Source of the DNA: a virus
Length of the DNA: 64,000 bases
IMG/VR virus record: IMGVR_UViG_3300025133_000052
Coordinates: 1-64,000 of that record
Strand: one strand, 5' to 3'
The translations under genes were made by a program, and so were the position numbers. Positions 9,104 through 17,543 of the stretch are shown here, one piece after another (the first letter of the stretch is position 1; each line of letters starts with the position of its first letter). The notes beneath the pieces were generated by a model. It searched no databases. It was not told the origin of the DNA and saw only the letters and a program-made list of their open reading frames with translations.

Positions 9104-9128
9104 AGTATGTTCTACGGAACTATATATT

Positions 9129-9617
9129 TTAGTACTGTAATATCGCGTAATCGTACTGTAACGTTACTGATATTTGAGCAGGATCGTTAGATGCCCAATC
9201 TAAATCACCAAAAGCAGCTGATTGTACGTAAGCTCCTTTTAATGTCCATTCTTCTACTTTATCTCCAACAGGTCCTAACATATTGAAAGTAACATCTTTC
9301 TTATAGAAATCAGAGTAACCGTCTCTACCTGTTACGCTTTCATGTGAAAGTCTAACCCATTCCATTACTGCTTGTGCTGCAGATGGTACTACAGGATCAA
9401 AAAGTGTAATTTCTAATGTTTGCCAATCCCCTTTTCCTTTAAGGTGTCTTCTTACGTTAATGTGATCTAAAGGTACATCTTCGAATTGAATTGTCGGTCT
9501 GTTTGCGGCCTTGATAAGATAAGCAGGAACACCATCTACGTACATGATGAATCTGTTTTTCATTTTCGGCTCAAACGCCGTAAACATTATTTCATTTGGA
9601 TCTAATAAGTCTGCCAT
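9129..9617 (-). CDS. 19: Tail tube protein gp19
   Basis: The 162-residue product matches T4 gp19 (163 residues) in length and pattern. It begins MADLLDPNEIMFTAFEPKMK, then FIMYVDGVPAYLIKAANRP, a common start for marine T4-like tube proteins. It continues with WQTLEITLFDPVVPSA and ends with a beta-rich WTLKGAYVQS-FGDLDW-ISVTLQYDYA pattern. The protein stacks in hexameric rings to make the inner tail tube. A good ribosome site (GAGGAAG) lies upstream. The gene is followed by a strong terminator, so it closes the sheath-tube unit or is expressed alone at high level. Confidence 0.93.
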   Translation of the reverse strand: MADLLDPNEIMFTAFEPKMKNRFIMYVDGVPAYLIKAANRPTIQFEDVPLDHINVRRHLKGKGDWQTLEITLFDPVVPSAAQAVMEWVRLSHESVTGRDGYSDFYKKDVTFNMLGPVGDKVEEWTLKGAYVQSAAFGDLDWASNDPAQISVTLQYDYAILQY

Positions 9618-9669
9618 TGTATATCTTCCTCTTTATATATATAATTATATATTTTTTAAATTTTTGTTA

Positions 9670-12078
9670 CTATTCTGGAAAACTAGCTCCTGTTGGTAGT
9701 ATGTTGAAATCCAATACGATAAATTCAGCAGTTTTAGTTGGTTGTAAATACAAGTCACCTTTCAATATATTTCTATCGATTACATCTGGTGTATTGTTTG
9801 TTTCATCCATTACAACTTTAAAGGAATATAATCCCTGTCTTTGCTGAATTGATTCTAAATAAGGATTAACAATATTTAAAAATCTATTTCTTGTTGCTGC
9901 GCTGTTTTGTTCAAATACCAAGTACCTTGAAGAACTTGCAATAAACTTTTTAACAGCTATTAATAATCTTCTAACGTTAATTCTGTCTAACGCGCTTGCT
10001 TTTCCTTGAAGTGTTTTTTGACCCCAAACTACAACTCCTTGATTAGGGAATGTTGCAATTGGATTAACTCTACCTTCGTAAAGTGTGTCTCTTTCATCAT
10101 GAGTTAGTCTTGTGTACACCTGTGATACAGCTGTCAACCCTCCTCTGTTTAATCCTGCAGGGGCAAACCATTCGTGTGCAACTCTATCAGTGTAAGCAAT
10201 TACACTTGGTAGCACTACTGAAGGTGGAACCCATACTGGTTTATTTCTGTCAGCATCTAATATCTTAACCCATGGGTAATAAGTACCTGCGTAATTAGAA
10301 TCAAAGGTCTCTACTGATGTAACTGCTGTAGCTATATTATCCGCTATTGCATTATTGTCCATTACGTAGAACGCGTCTCCTCTATCTTCACACATATCTT
10401 TACCTACTGTAGTCACAGCTGAGTGTAATCTGTGTAACACTCCTGGGGTAACTAGCATATTAATATCGTACTCATCAGGATTACTGACTGCGTCAATTGC
10501 TCTTTTGTAGGCTGTGTAGCCTGCAGCTGAAGTTGTTGAGCAATCGTAACCTTGTGTGTTGGTTGTTTTTATATCCGTACCGACTAATTTTCTTGTATTT
10601 GGTTTTAATCCATCAAACCCTCCCTGTAACGGTATCATAAACTTTCTAGAATCAGTAGATGTGTTTGTTGATAGATCAATTGCTCCGGTATACGGAGAAG
10701 CTGCAGTTGGGTAATTGGCTCCGGTGTTTTGATTATGATCACCTAAGTAGAAAGCAGCGTTGCTACCTGTACCGCTATTTGCTGCTGGTAAAGGCTTGAG
10801 ATAGTTAACATTGTCTGTATTTGAAAAGTCGTAATCAAATCCCCAATATTTTTTCTTATTGTAAATACTGTTAATTGTTTGATCTGTAACTACTGAAGAT
10901 GATGGGCAAGTACCAAAGGTTGTAGGTATTGGTTGTATTACTTTTGCGTAACCAAATGGTACTAGTGATGCATTATATGCCTTATCCCCTACTGAACTGT
11001 CTACCTCTACTCTAATATAAGCTGAAAGGTTAGGATAGTCACCGTTAACACTTACTTTTCCGTTAGTATCAGTTGTTAAATACCTATCCCCGATTCTTCT
11101 TGAAATATAATTAGGTGAATCTGGATTTAAATTTAAATTGCTATATGTTTCAAGTACGTTTGGTTTTTGATCTGTGTCATCGTAAGTGTAAGGTGAGTTA
11201 GGAATTTTGTCCTGATCTACTGCTCTGACTACTAATGTAAATGACCCGTAATCTGTACCTGCTAATGTACCACCAGCTTTAATTTCACTAATACCGATTT
11301 TAGTTTCGTAATTTGTAGTATCACCGTGTGACAGCGTATGTATTTTAAGTAAGTTATTTACGTTATTACCATTTACCTTTTGAGAAGTAATCCATGGGGT
11401 ACTAGCAGATGAAAATTCATCACTAAAATCCCAGGTTGAACTACCAGTGTCTACTGATGCTGAGTAAGCTCCTGATATAGCTAATTGCCCAGTTCCGTAA
11501 TTTTTAAAATTAACGTAATTATATACTGGCTCAACACCTTCTGGAGAATCACCAAATACTTTATTTATATTATTTGAATTACTTGTTACATAAGAAGCTG
11601 AATAATACGTACCTACTTTATTTGTAAAATCAGAGTCTGTTTGTGCTGACCCTGATACTAGTAATACGAAAGATCCACTTTCATTTGATGTTAGTGCTGC
11701 TCCTTCGAAAAGTTCAGTTGTCCCTGTACTTGTAATTGTTTTTGTTGGGTGTAATAATGAAATTACATTTCCACCTTCAATACCAAGAGCTATTGGTTTG
11801 GTTAGACTGTATCCTGCTGTTCCTAATAATCTAACGATCGTAACTCTACCTGCACTTTTTAGATATTCTCTTACTGTGTAAGGTATGTATGTTTTTTCGC
11901 TTGATGGACCGAACTTTTGTACAAATTCATCGTACGATTCAACCACTGTAGGTACAAATGCTGGGCCTTTTGTAGTTGGTCCTATGATAGCTGCACCTAT
12001 TTCGCTTATACCCGTTGGTAGAAATGATAAATCATTTTCTGTTGTGAAAACACCGGGGCTTATAATTTTTTCTGCCAT
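9670..12078 (-). CDS. 18: Contractile tail sheath protein gp18
   Basis: An 802-residue sheath protein, about 140 residues longer than T4 gp18. The N-terminus (ISPGVFTTENDLSFLPTGIS, then GAAIIGPTTKGPAFVPT) is diagnostic of T4-like sheaths. The C-terminal domain contains WGQKTLQGKASALDRINVRR, FIASSSRYLVFEQN and DRNILKGDLYLQP-K-AEFIVLDF, the conserved inner domain. The extra length lies in the middle (about residues 100-480), a beta-rich, G/S/T/N-rich outer domain that varies between phages. The sheath contracts around the gp19 tube. AGGA precedes the start, and an ATATTTATA motif is at 12125-12138. The order gp18-gp19 is as in T4. Confidence 0.95.
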   Translation of the reverse strand: MAEKIISPGVFTTENDLSFLPTGISEIGAAIIGPTTKGPAFVPTVVESYDEFVQKFGPSSEKTYIPYTVREYLKSAGRVTIVRLLGTAGYSLTKPIALGIEGGNVISLLHPTKTITSTGTTELFEGAALTSNESGSFVLLVSGSAQTDSDFTNKVGTYYSASYVTSNSNNINKVFGDSPEGVEPVYNYVNFKNYGTGQLAISGAYSASVDTGSSTWDFSDEFSSASTPWITSQKVNGNNVNNLLKIHTLSHGDTTNYETKIGISEIKAGGTLAGTDYGSFTLVVRAVDQDKIPNSPYTYDDTDQKPNVLETYSNLNLNPDSPNYISRRIGDRYLTTDTNGKVSVNGDYPNLSAYIRVEVDSSVGDKAYNASLVPFGYAKVIQPIPTTFGTCPSSSVVTDQTINSIYNKKKYWGFDYDFSNTDNVNYLKPLPAANSGTGSNAAFYLGDHNQNTGANYPTAASPYTGAIDLSTNTSTDSRKFMIPLQGGFDGLKPNTRKLVGTDIKTTNTQGYDCSTTSAAGYTAYKRAIDAVSNPDEYDINMLVTPGVLHRLHSAVTTVGKDMCEDRGDAFYVMDNNAIADNIATAVTSVETFDSNYAGTYYPWVKILDADRNKPVWVPPSVVLPSVIAYTDRVAHEWFAPAGLNRGGLTAVSQVYTRLTHDERDTLYEGRVNPIATFPNQGVVVWGQKTLQGKASALDRINVRRLLIAVKKFIASSSRYLVFEQNSAATRNRFLNIVNPYLESIQQRQGLYSFKVVMDETNNTPDVIDRNILKGDLYLQPTKTAEFIVLDFNILPTGASFPE

Positions 12079-12124
12079 TTAATTTCCTGCTTGAGTTTAT
12101 GTAGTTATAACTATATAATTTACT

Positions 12125-12138
12125 TATATAAATATAAG
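12125..12138 (-). promoter_or_regulatory. Candidate late promoter of gp18
   Basis: The coding strand reads CTTATATTTATATA about 48 bases before the gp18 ATG. It is one of the clearest copies of the repeated motif. Confidence 0.5.
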
Positions 12139-12173
12139 ATATTTTTTGGAAACACTATGTTAATAGGCTTATA

Positions 12174-12464
12174 TTAACTATTTGTATCAGTATCTATTGG
12201 AGTAAATTCTCCTGTCTCTAAATTCAACTGACCAGTACCGTATTTTCCATTAAGACTTTCTACTATTGTTGTCTCTGTTTTCTGTAAAGTAGCGTATTGC
12301 TGCTCGAGATCAAACTCAAATTTTTCTAAGTTTTCGAGCTGTTGTTGCAACATCATTTTTTCTACCCTAGCTTGACCAAATTGAGTAGTTGTTTTTGCGT
12401 ACCCTTCTCTTAGGTCCATAAGTTGTTGTAATTCTTCTTGTGTTAGTTTTTTTGTTTCTGACAT
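12174..12464 (-). CDS. Small coiled-coil protein between gp15 and gp18
   Basis: A 96-residue protein that is almost entirely helical: the first 75 residues have heptad spacing of L, M and F with many Q, E and K (ELQQLMDLREGYAKTTTQFG; MLQQQLENLEKFEFDLEQQY). The last 20 residues, NGKYGTGQLNLETGEFTP, look like a small beta hairpin. A similar small coiled-coil gene sits near the sheath in many marine T4-like genomes, but I cannot name a function. It has its own candidate promoter and is flanked by one on the gp18 side, so it may be a single-gene unit. Confidence 0.65.
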   Translation of the reverse strand: MSETKKLTQEELQQLMDLREGYAKTTTQFGQARVEKMMLQQQLENLEKFEFDLEQQYATLQKTETTIVESLNGKYGTGQLNLETGEFTPIDTDTNS

Positions 12465-12500
12465 AACTGTATTTTGTGTATTAAAAATGTACTTTTTCTA

Positions 12501-12513
12501 TATAATAAATATC
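12501..12513 (-). promoter_or_regulatory. Candidate late promoter of the 96-residue gene
   Basis: The coding strand reads GATATTTATTATA about 37 bases before the start at 12464. A second, weaker copy of the pattern lies next to it. Confidence 0.4.
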
Positions 12514-12532
12514 TTATAAATATTCAAAAAAC

Positions 12533-13372
12533 CTATTTAGTCGGTATATCGTTGATATTGTTGATAGTAGTTTCTCCTATAACAATCTGTGCGTTTGTAA
12601 ACCCTTTTCGTACATTATGTTGAGTACCAAAGTCCTTAGGCATTAACGGTGCTTTAGTTTGTAGGGTGATTGTAGACTTATTTATTCTGTCAACTCCCTC
12701 TGTATTAACTGTTTCAAAATTATATGACTGACCTGTTGTTATAAACTTGTATGTATCTCCCCAAGCCATTCCTTCCCAGAATATAAACATCTCGGCAAGC
12801 TTGTTAACCTGATAGGTATATTCTGTCCAGCATATTACTTCATATTCAATATCAACAAAATCAGGTAGATTCATTTCCCATATTTCATCTAATGGTTTTC
12901 TACCTTGTAATACTGAAAATTGATCGTATTTATTTTGTTTAGAGTAATTTTTTCTAAATGTTAATTTATTATCTCGTTTTGCTGCTACTTCATTTTTAGC
13001 TAGTGCTTCTCTTGGAGACATTGAAATTCTTCTAATAGTAATTAAAGGTATTATTAACTTACCTTTATTATCCCTTAGAAATCCGTGTGTTTGTATTGAT
13101 GACCATTTTTCTGGAGAAGCGTACATTACAGGAACGGGGATTCTGGCTCCGTTTTCTTCTACGTATGGTTTAATTTGATTTTCTATAAAGTGAATTATAG
13201 CTGTATCAACGGTTTCGAGTGTAATTTCAAAACTCTGAACTATATCATCATCTCTTCTTACTTGATCAGCTCTGTTTAACCGATCATTGTTTTCTGATGC
13301 AATGTACCCAAATTCATCTATATCGCTAAACGTACTTTGACGCCTTCTCTTTTTTGGTAATCTTGACATCAT
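12533..13372 (-). CDS. 15: Tail sheath terminator / stabiliser gp15
   Basis: The 279-residue protein is near the 272 residues of T4 gp15. Shared patterns include the N-terminal-half IPVPVMYASPEKWSS segment (IRVPITYAS in T4), a proline-containing IPLITIRRISMSP strand, and IWEMNLPDFVDIEYEVICWT followed by LAEMFIFWEG, which corresponds to the YELSIFTRYEDD/ILPYF region. The gp15 hexamer caps the tail and connects it to the neck. The extreme N-terminus (MMSRLPKKRRRQ) is very basic. AAGGA precedes the start, and the gene overlaps gp14 by one base. The order gp13-gp14-gp15 along the transcript is the same as in T4. Confidence 0.82.
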   Translation of the reverse strand: MMSRLPKKRRRQSTFSDIDEFGYIASENNDRLNRADQVRRDDDIVQSFEITLETVDTAIIHFIENQIKPYVEENGARIPVPVMYASPEKWSSIQTHGFLRDNKGKLIIPLITIRRISMSPREALAKNEVAAKRDNKLTFRKNYSKQNKYDQFSVLQGRKPLDEIWEMNLPDFVDIEYEVICWTEYTYQVNKLAEMFIFWEGMAWGDTYKFITTGQSYNFETVNTEGVDRINKSTITLQTKAPLMPKDFGTQHNVRKGFTNAQIVIGETTINNINDIPTK

Positions 13373-13893
13373 TATGAATCCTTAGCTATTTCAATTGTTT
13401 TAGTAATGCCCGATCTAACATCTAATATATTAATTCTACTTTTTCTTGAAAGGTGACCTGTGCACACAAATGATACATTCCACCCGTGAGTCCCACTATT
13501 AAAATCTGTATCTGGATTTTTACCTGCTACGTAAGTATTTTCTACTATACCGTCTATTTCAAAATAATCTAAATCCCATTCTACTATATCCCCGACTTCA
13601 GGGAATATGTTTTGGTCATTCATAGTGTCTCTTAGGAATCCGAATGTAATTGCTTGATTGTAATCCATTCCAAATTCATCTCCTGTGTACGCTTGATCTT
13701 CCCTACCTACTAAGCATTTAATCTTCATTGGATTGTAATATACTTTTTGAGAGCTTTCCCCGTAAACATTTTCTTCAGTATCGTTCAGTGAGAGTTTAAA
13801 GTAAACGATATCTACACTTACAATATTATTTATAAGTTCTTTATTTAGGTGCCTAAATAAACTTGCGTCTCTTGATGATCCAAATAATGCCAT
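13372..13893 (-). CDS. 14: Neck protein gp14
   Basis: A 173-residue protein shorter than T4 gp14 (256). It contains IVSVDIVYFKLSL near the N-terminus, then NVYGESSQKVYYNP, VGREDQAYTGDEFGMDYNQA and FPEVGDIVEWDLDYFEIDG, the pattern of neck proteins in marine T4-like phages. It works with gp13 to form the head completion ring to which tails join. It lies between gp13 and gp15 with a six-base gap and a one-base overlap respectively, so the three are probably co-transcribed. Confidence 0.78.
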   Translation of the reverse strand: MALFGSSRDASLFRHLNKELINNIVSVDIVYFKLSLNDTEENVYGESSQKVYYNPMKIKCLVGREDQAYTGDEFGMDYNQAITFGFLRDTMNDQNIFPEVGDIVEWDLDYFEIDGIVENTYVAGKNPDTDFNSGTHGWNVSFVCTGHLSRKSRINILDVRSGITKTIEIAKDS

Positions 13894-13899
13894 TTAATT

Positions 13900-15063
13900 T
13901 TACCCTGTATAAATCTTAAGTGGTGATTTATTTAACTGTTCTTGTAGGAATTCAGACTCTTCTTTTTTACGTTCAAGTAGATTACGTTTACTCATTGAAT
14001 CTAAATGTTCCCTTAATTCAGTCATAAGTGATTCTAATTCCGTTGAAGCTTGAGATAGTAAGTCTGCTCCGTTTAAGCTTATTTCAGCATTAGGTATTGG
14101 GATTGTCCCGTACTTACTTCTTATGTTACCTAACATTTCTTTTGCAAGTGCTAATGTATATTTAAATATCCATTGTCTCCCAACGTCGTTTATCTTAGTG
14201 TACTCTATCCTATCGTACGGGACATTACTGTAATCAGTTATAACTCCATCCGTAGATGTTGTATTTGTAGCTTTTATTGGATTAGATCTGTCTGATTTTA
14301 CAATATATTCAAAATATAAATTATAGTCATTTACTGGTAAAGGGAATAAGGTTAATTTATTATTTATTAATTGAAACGAATATTGTGATTTACGTATTAT
14401 ATCGTTAAATTCAATTGCCTGTAATCTTAACAAGTCTGCATGCATAGGCATCATCATAAACGATACGCCCGGTGAATAATTTCCCCAACCAAAAGCGTCT
14501 AGCATTTGATTTGCACCCATTCCTGTACCTACAAATGGATCAAAATATCTTGATATCGCGGGTGGTGGATCGTGAAAAATTCTTTTAATTTCAATTTGGT
14601 TTCCAGATTCATGAACGTCTCTAAATAATACATCGAGATCGTAATACTGAGTACCATCTTTAACGGCAAGTGATCCTGTTTTCCAATTTACGTTACCACC
14701 GGTACCGGATTCAACCCCATATTCTTCGGATAACGTTATTACGTGTCCTAAATTATTTGATATTTCTTTACCGGTAAGATTTGATCCTGTAGGAGCTCCT
14801 CGAAGTTCTAGTAAGTAATCTTTAATATTAAATGAATTAACTTGATTTCCATATTCTGATGTTGCTTCTTCAAAACAAGCGTAAAAGTTAATATCTTGTA
14901 GCTCGACTTCAGTGATAGGATATCCTAAACGTCGTGCACAGAAATCTGCAGCTTTGTCAGCTGATGACGTAAATGCTGTATCTGAATCAAAAAAACCAAA
15001 CGGTGTTGGGTTTGTTACTTCTCCAAATGAGCTACTACCTGGCCAAATTGGTATATTTGCCAT
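13900..15063 (-). CDS. 13: Neck protein gp13
   Basis: The 387-residue protein is longer than T4 gp13 (309). Conserved-looking parts are DFCARRLGYPITEVELQDIN, FYACFEEATSEYGNQVN, a RIFHDPPPAISRYFDP motif and a C-terminal KYTLALAKEMLGNIRSKYG segment, all typical of head-tail joining proteins in T4-like phages. The last 60 residues are a charged coiled coil. The start is well supported: AGAGGA lies nine bases before ATG, and the motif at 15079-15090 lies just upstream, overlapping the end of phoH. Inferred role: forms the neck with gp14 beneath the portal. Confidence 0.8.
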   Translation of the reverse strand: MANIPIWPGSSSFGEVTNPTPFGFFDSDTAFTSSADKAADFCARRLGYPITEVELQDINFYACFEEATSEYGNQVNSFNIKDYLLELRGAPTGSNLTGKEISNNLGHVITLSEEYGVESGTGGNVNWKTGSLAVKDGTQYYDLDVLFRDVHESGNQIEIKRIFHDPPPAISRYFDPFVGTGMGANQMLDAFGWGNYSPGVSFMMMPMHADLLRLQAIEFNDIIRKSQYSFQLINNKLTLFPLPVNDYNLYFEYIVKSDRSNPIKATNTTSTDGVITDYSNVPYDRIEYTKINDVGRQWIFKYTLALAKEMLGNIRSKYGTIPIPNAEISLNGADLLSQASTELESLMTELREHLDSMSKRNLLERKKEESEFLQEQLNKSPLKIYTG

Positions 15064-15078
15064 TTATAATTCCTCTTT

Positions 15079-15090
15079 TATATAAATATT
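15079..15090 (-). promoter_or_regulatory. Candidate late promoter of the gp13-14-15 unit
   Basis: The coding strand reads AATATTTATATA, 16 bases before the gp13 ATG and overlapping the phoH stop codon. Confidence 0.5.
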
Positions 15091-15764
15091 TATTTTTTTG
15101 TTAAAGCGTTATATTCACGTAGAATTTCATCGACTATTGAGTGTCTATGATTTTTTTGTAATTCTATTACGTCAAAATCGTTTACCTTATCTTTGAGTTG
15201 ACAAAGAAAATCAAACCCCGAAGATGATTGTACTTTTAAATCGTTTTGTCTTAAATCACCACATATAACCATCTTACTGTTTATTCCAATTCTGGATAGT
15301 ATCATTTCCATTTGATCATCAGTTACGTTTTGAGCTTCATCTACTATTATAAATGAATTTAAAAAAGTCCGACCTCTCATAAATGATAGCGGGACAATTT
15401 CAACTAAACCTTCATGTACGATCGCGTCTATTTTATCTCGGTTATATAAATTGTACATATTAGCATATATTGGACTTACCCACGGATCCATTTTTTCAGC
15501 TAAGGAACCAGGTAGGAAACCTATATCTTCTTTTGATACAGTTGGTCGAGTAATTATTATTGAATCTACTCTCCTCGTAAATAACATATCAAGCGCAGCT
15601 TGACAAGCTACTAATGTTTTACCACTTCCAGCCTTTCCTTTTATTACTGTAATTGCATTTGATAATATAAGACGCTTAGCTTCCTTTTGTTCTTCGTTAA
15701 GTGAAAGTTGAAATTTAATCGGATTTTTTGGTACTCTCTTTTGAGAATTTTGCTTAATTGCCAT
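15090..15764 (-). CDS. phoH: PhoH-family P-loop ATPase
   Basis: The 224-residue protein is the core PhoH ATPase. Walker A is GKAGSGKT near residue 44; IIITRPTVSKEDIGFLPGS follows, the signature of the family; Walker B is FIIVDEAQNV near residue 140; and a sensor-like ICGDLRQND is near residue 168, with a C-terminal arginine-containing QKNHRHSIV. PhoH genes are widespread in marine phages, but their role is unsettled (RNA metabolism or phosphate stress have been proposed). Here the gene sits between capsid and neck genes rather than with metabolic genes. It has no clear Shine-Dalgarno; a candidate promoter is 15 bases upstream. Confidence 0.92.
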   Translation of the reverse strand: MAIKQNSQKRVPKNPIKFQLSLNEEQKEAKRLILSNAITVIKGKAGSGKTLVACQAALDMLFTRRVDSIIITRPTVSKEDIGFLPGSLAEKMDPWVSPIYANMYNLYNRDKIDAIVHEGLVEIVPLSFMRGRTFLNSFIIVDEAQNVTDDQMEMILSRIGINSKMVICGDLRQNDLKVQSSSGFDFLCQLKDKVNDFDVIELQKNHRHSIVDEILREYNALTKK

Positions 15765-15778
15765 GTATTAATTATTTG

Positions 15779-15789
15779 TTATAAATATG
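15779..15789 (-). promoter_or_regulatory. Candidate promoter of phoH
   Basis: The coding strand reads CATATTTATAA 15 bases before the phoH ATG, just after the terminator hairpin of the capsid gene. Confidence 0.45.
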
Positions 15790-15809
15790 TAAGGTATACA
15801 CTTAAAAAC

Positions 15810-15842
15810 ACAAAAAAAGGTAGCCAAATTAATGACTACCTT
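15810..15842 (-). terminator. Intrinsic terminator after the major capsid gene
   Basis: On the minus strand AAGGTAGTCA pairs with TGGCTACCTT (10 bp, one G-U) around a six-base loop and is followed by TTTTTTT. It lies about 25 bases after the gp23 stop. Confidence 0.82.
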
Positions 15843-15866
15843 CTTATATTAAAGAATTATACTAGA

Positions 15867-17510
15867 TTAAAGTCTATCAAGTCCTGAGACGTAAACTTTA
15901 CCATAGAATTCTGGTCTAACCATTTTCTTAGCATATCTAGTCATTACACCTTTACGCGGAGTAAAGTTGGTTGGATCGTAGATAAGTGGAGTCATGATTA
16001 ATGGTACATATGGAGCGTAGACAGCACCAGTTTCTAAGAACTGAGTACCTCTATATCCCATTAGTACAGTGTTTTCTAGCATGTAAGGGTTCTTGTAAAC
16101 GGTCCATCTGTTATTTAATGCACCGATTTTTTGAACACCCATTGCAAATTGCATTTTATCACCATCAGTATCAGCAGCATATCCTGGGATAGACTCGATA
16201 ATAGTAGCAACAGTTGGGGAACAACATATAAAGTTAGCTCCACCTCTCATTGTTAATTGGTGAATTTTGTTAGAAACTTTCTGTAACTTAGTACCTAGAG
16301 TTTGGAACCATGTTCCTTGGTTGTAAGCTTGTCCACTTGAAGCAGCATTTTCGAATGCAGTTGTAGCGGCGTTATACTGATAACCAACTCTTGCTGACCA
16401 GTAGTCAGTTGTTTGAGCACTTTCGATTAACATATCTAAAATCTCTAAATCAATCTCTTGTGAGATGTATTCAGAAAGCATAGAAGTTAATTCTGCTTCA
16501 GCGTCGATAGAATGATAAGCATTCAAGTCTTGTGCGAACTCAGGAGTCCATACAGCTTTAAGCTTTCTAGTCTTAGCAACGATTGGCACAGAATTCATTG
16601 TTACGTTAATTTCTGGAATGTCAATTGTAGTATCTTGCAATTGTGAATTACCTTCCTCAAAATCACCTCTACTAGTATCGGTAGGTTGAGCTTGGTAAGA
16701 AACTTTTGCGTTAGCTGGATCACCTGTACCAGTACCTTGTACGATAAAAGTAACTTGTGATTCGTCACTATTCACAGATGTGAATTGTGGGAAATAAGCA
16801 TTAATGCCTGATCCAGAGATTTCAAATGCTCTTGATCCTTTCATGTCAGGTCTAGTTAAAGATGCTGATGGAAAGGTAAGCTTAAATAGTCCATTTGAAG
16901 ATTGATCAGCTGCGTACGATGCAGAAAAATCAGAATCAAAATTGATGTCTGAAGTACTAGCTGCAGCAACAACAACTGTAGTTGCAATTGAACCTGATGA
17001 AACAATAGATGTAGTTGCCTCGTTAATAGAGTAACCAAATCTGCCAGCGCCGTAAAGACCTTCAGAAGGTGCAGTACCGCTTGCTGCGTCTGTAATACCA
17101 AACGTTGAATCGGCTTGGCTTGAGTTTGCAGCACCAGTGTTAAATCCTGGTTGAGCTGTTCCATATTTAAAATCTAAATAAAATACTAGTCCCGATGGTA
17201 GGTTCATTGGTTGAACTGATACCATTTCTTTCGCTGCTATTTCAGCGAAAACCCTTCTTACTAATGGAAGTGCAACACCTGACCACTCTTCAGAGTTAGA
17301 TGCTGTTCCAGTTTTTGATGCCTCATCAATTAACTGTTTTGCTTGGTTTTCCAATAGGATAGCCATACCGTGTTTTTCGTATTCGCTATCAAGACCTTCT
17401 AAAAGTCCTGTTCTTTCCCATTTTGATACCAACTCACGTGTTTCCTCTTTGAGTTTACGTGAATGGTCACCTGCACTTGCCATTAAATTTGAAATATTCA
17501 TGTTTGCCAT
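15867..17510 (-). CDS. 23: Major capsid protein gp23
   Basis: The 547-residue product matches the gp23 family (521 in T4). The N-terminal prosequence is helical, and the prohead protease motif I-D-E at residues 61-63 (QAKQLIDE then ASKTG) lies at the same place as the T4 cleavage site after residue 65. Downstream are VALPLVRRVFAEIAAKEMVS and VQPMNLPSGLVFYLDFKYG, the core start of T4-like capsids, and near the C-terminus a VLMGYRGTQFLETGAVYAPY-type segment with YVPLIMTPLIYDP. Mature capsomers form the head shell. AAGGGAT precedes the ATG. The gene follows gp22 by 33 bases and ends in a strong terminator, consistent with high expression. Confidence 0.96.
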   Translation of the reverse strand: MANMNISNLMASAGDHSRKLKEETRELVSKWERTGLLEGLDSEYEKHGMAILLENQAKQLIDEASKTGTASNSEEWSGVALPLVRRVFAEIAAKEMVSVQPMNLPSGLVFYLDFKYGTAQPGFNTGAANSSQADSTFGITDAASGTAPSEGLYGAGRFGYSINEATTSIVSSGSIATTVVVAAASTSDINFDSDFSASYAADQSSNGLFKLTFPSASLTRPDMKGSRAFEISGSGINAYFPQFTSVNSDESQVTFIVQGTGTGDPANAKVSYQAQPTDTSRGDFEEGNSQLQDTTIDIPEINVTMNSVPIVAKTRKLKAVWTPEFAQDLNAYHSIDAEAELTSMLSEYISQEIDLEILDMLIESAQTTDYWSARVGYQYNAATTAFENAASSGQAYNQGTWFQTLGTKLQKVSNKIHQLTMRGGANFICCSPTVATIIESIPGYAADTDGDKMQFAMGVQKIGALNNRWTVYKNPYMLENTVLMGYRGTQFLETGAVYAPYVPLIMTPLIYDPTNFTPRKGVMTRYAKKMVRPEFYGKVYVSGLDRL

Positions 17511-17543
17511 GTTTTTATCCCTTTTAATGTGTTTTTAAAAATA

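Noticed and set aside
9630-9660. AT-rich stretch before gp19 as a copy of the late motif
   Set aside because: It reads TATATAATTATATATA and lacks the TTTAT core; it may still have promoter function, but I do not count it.
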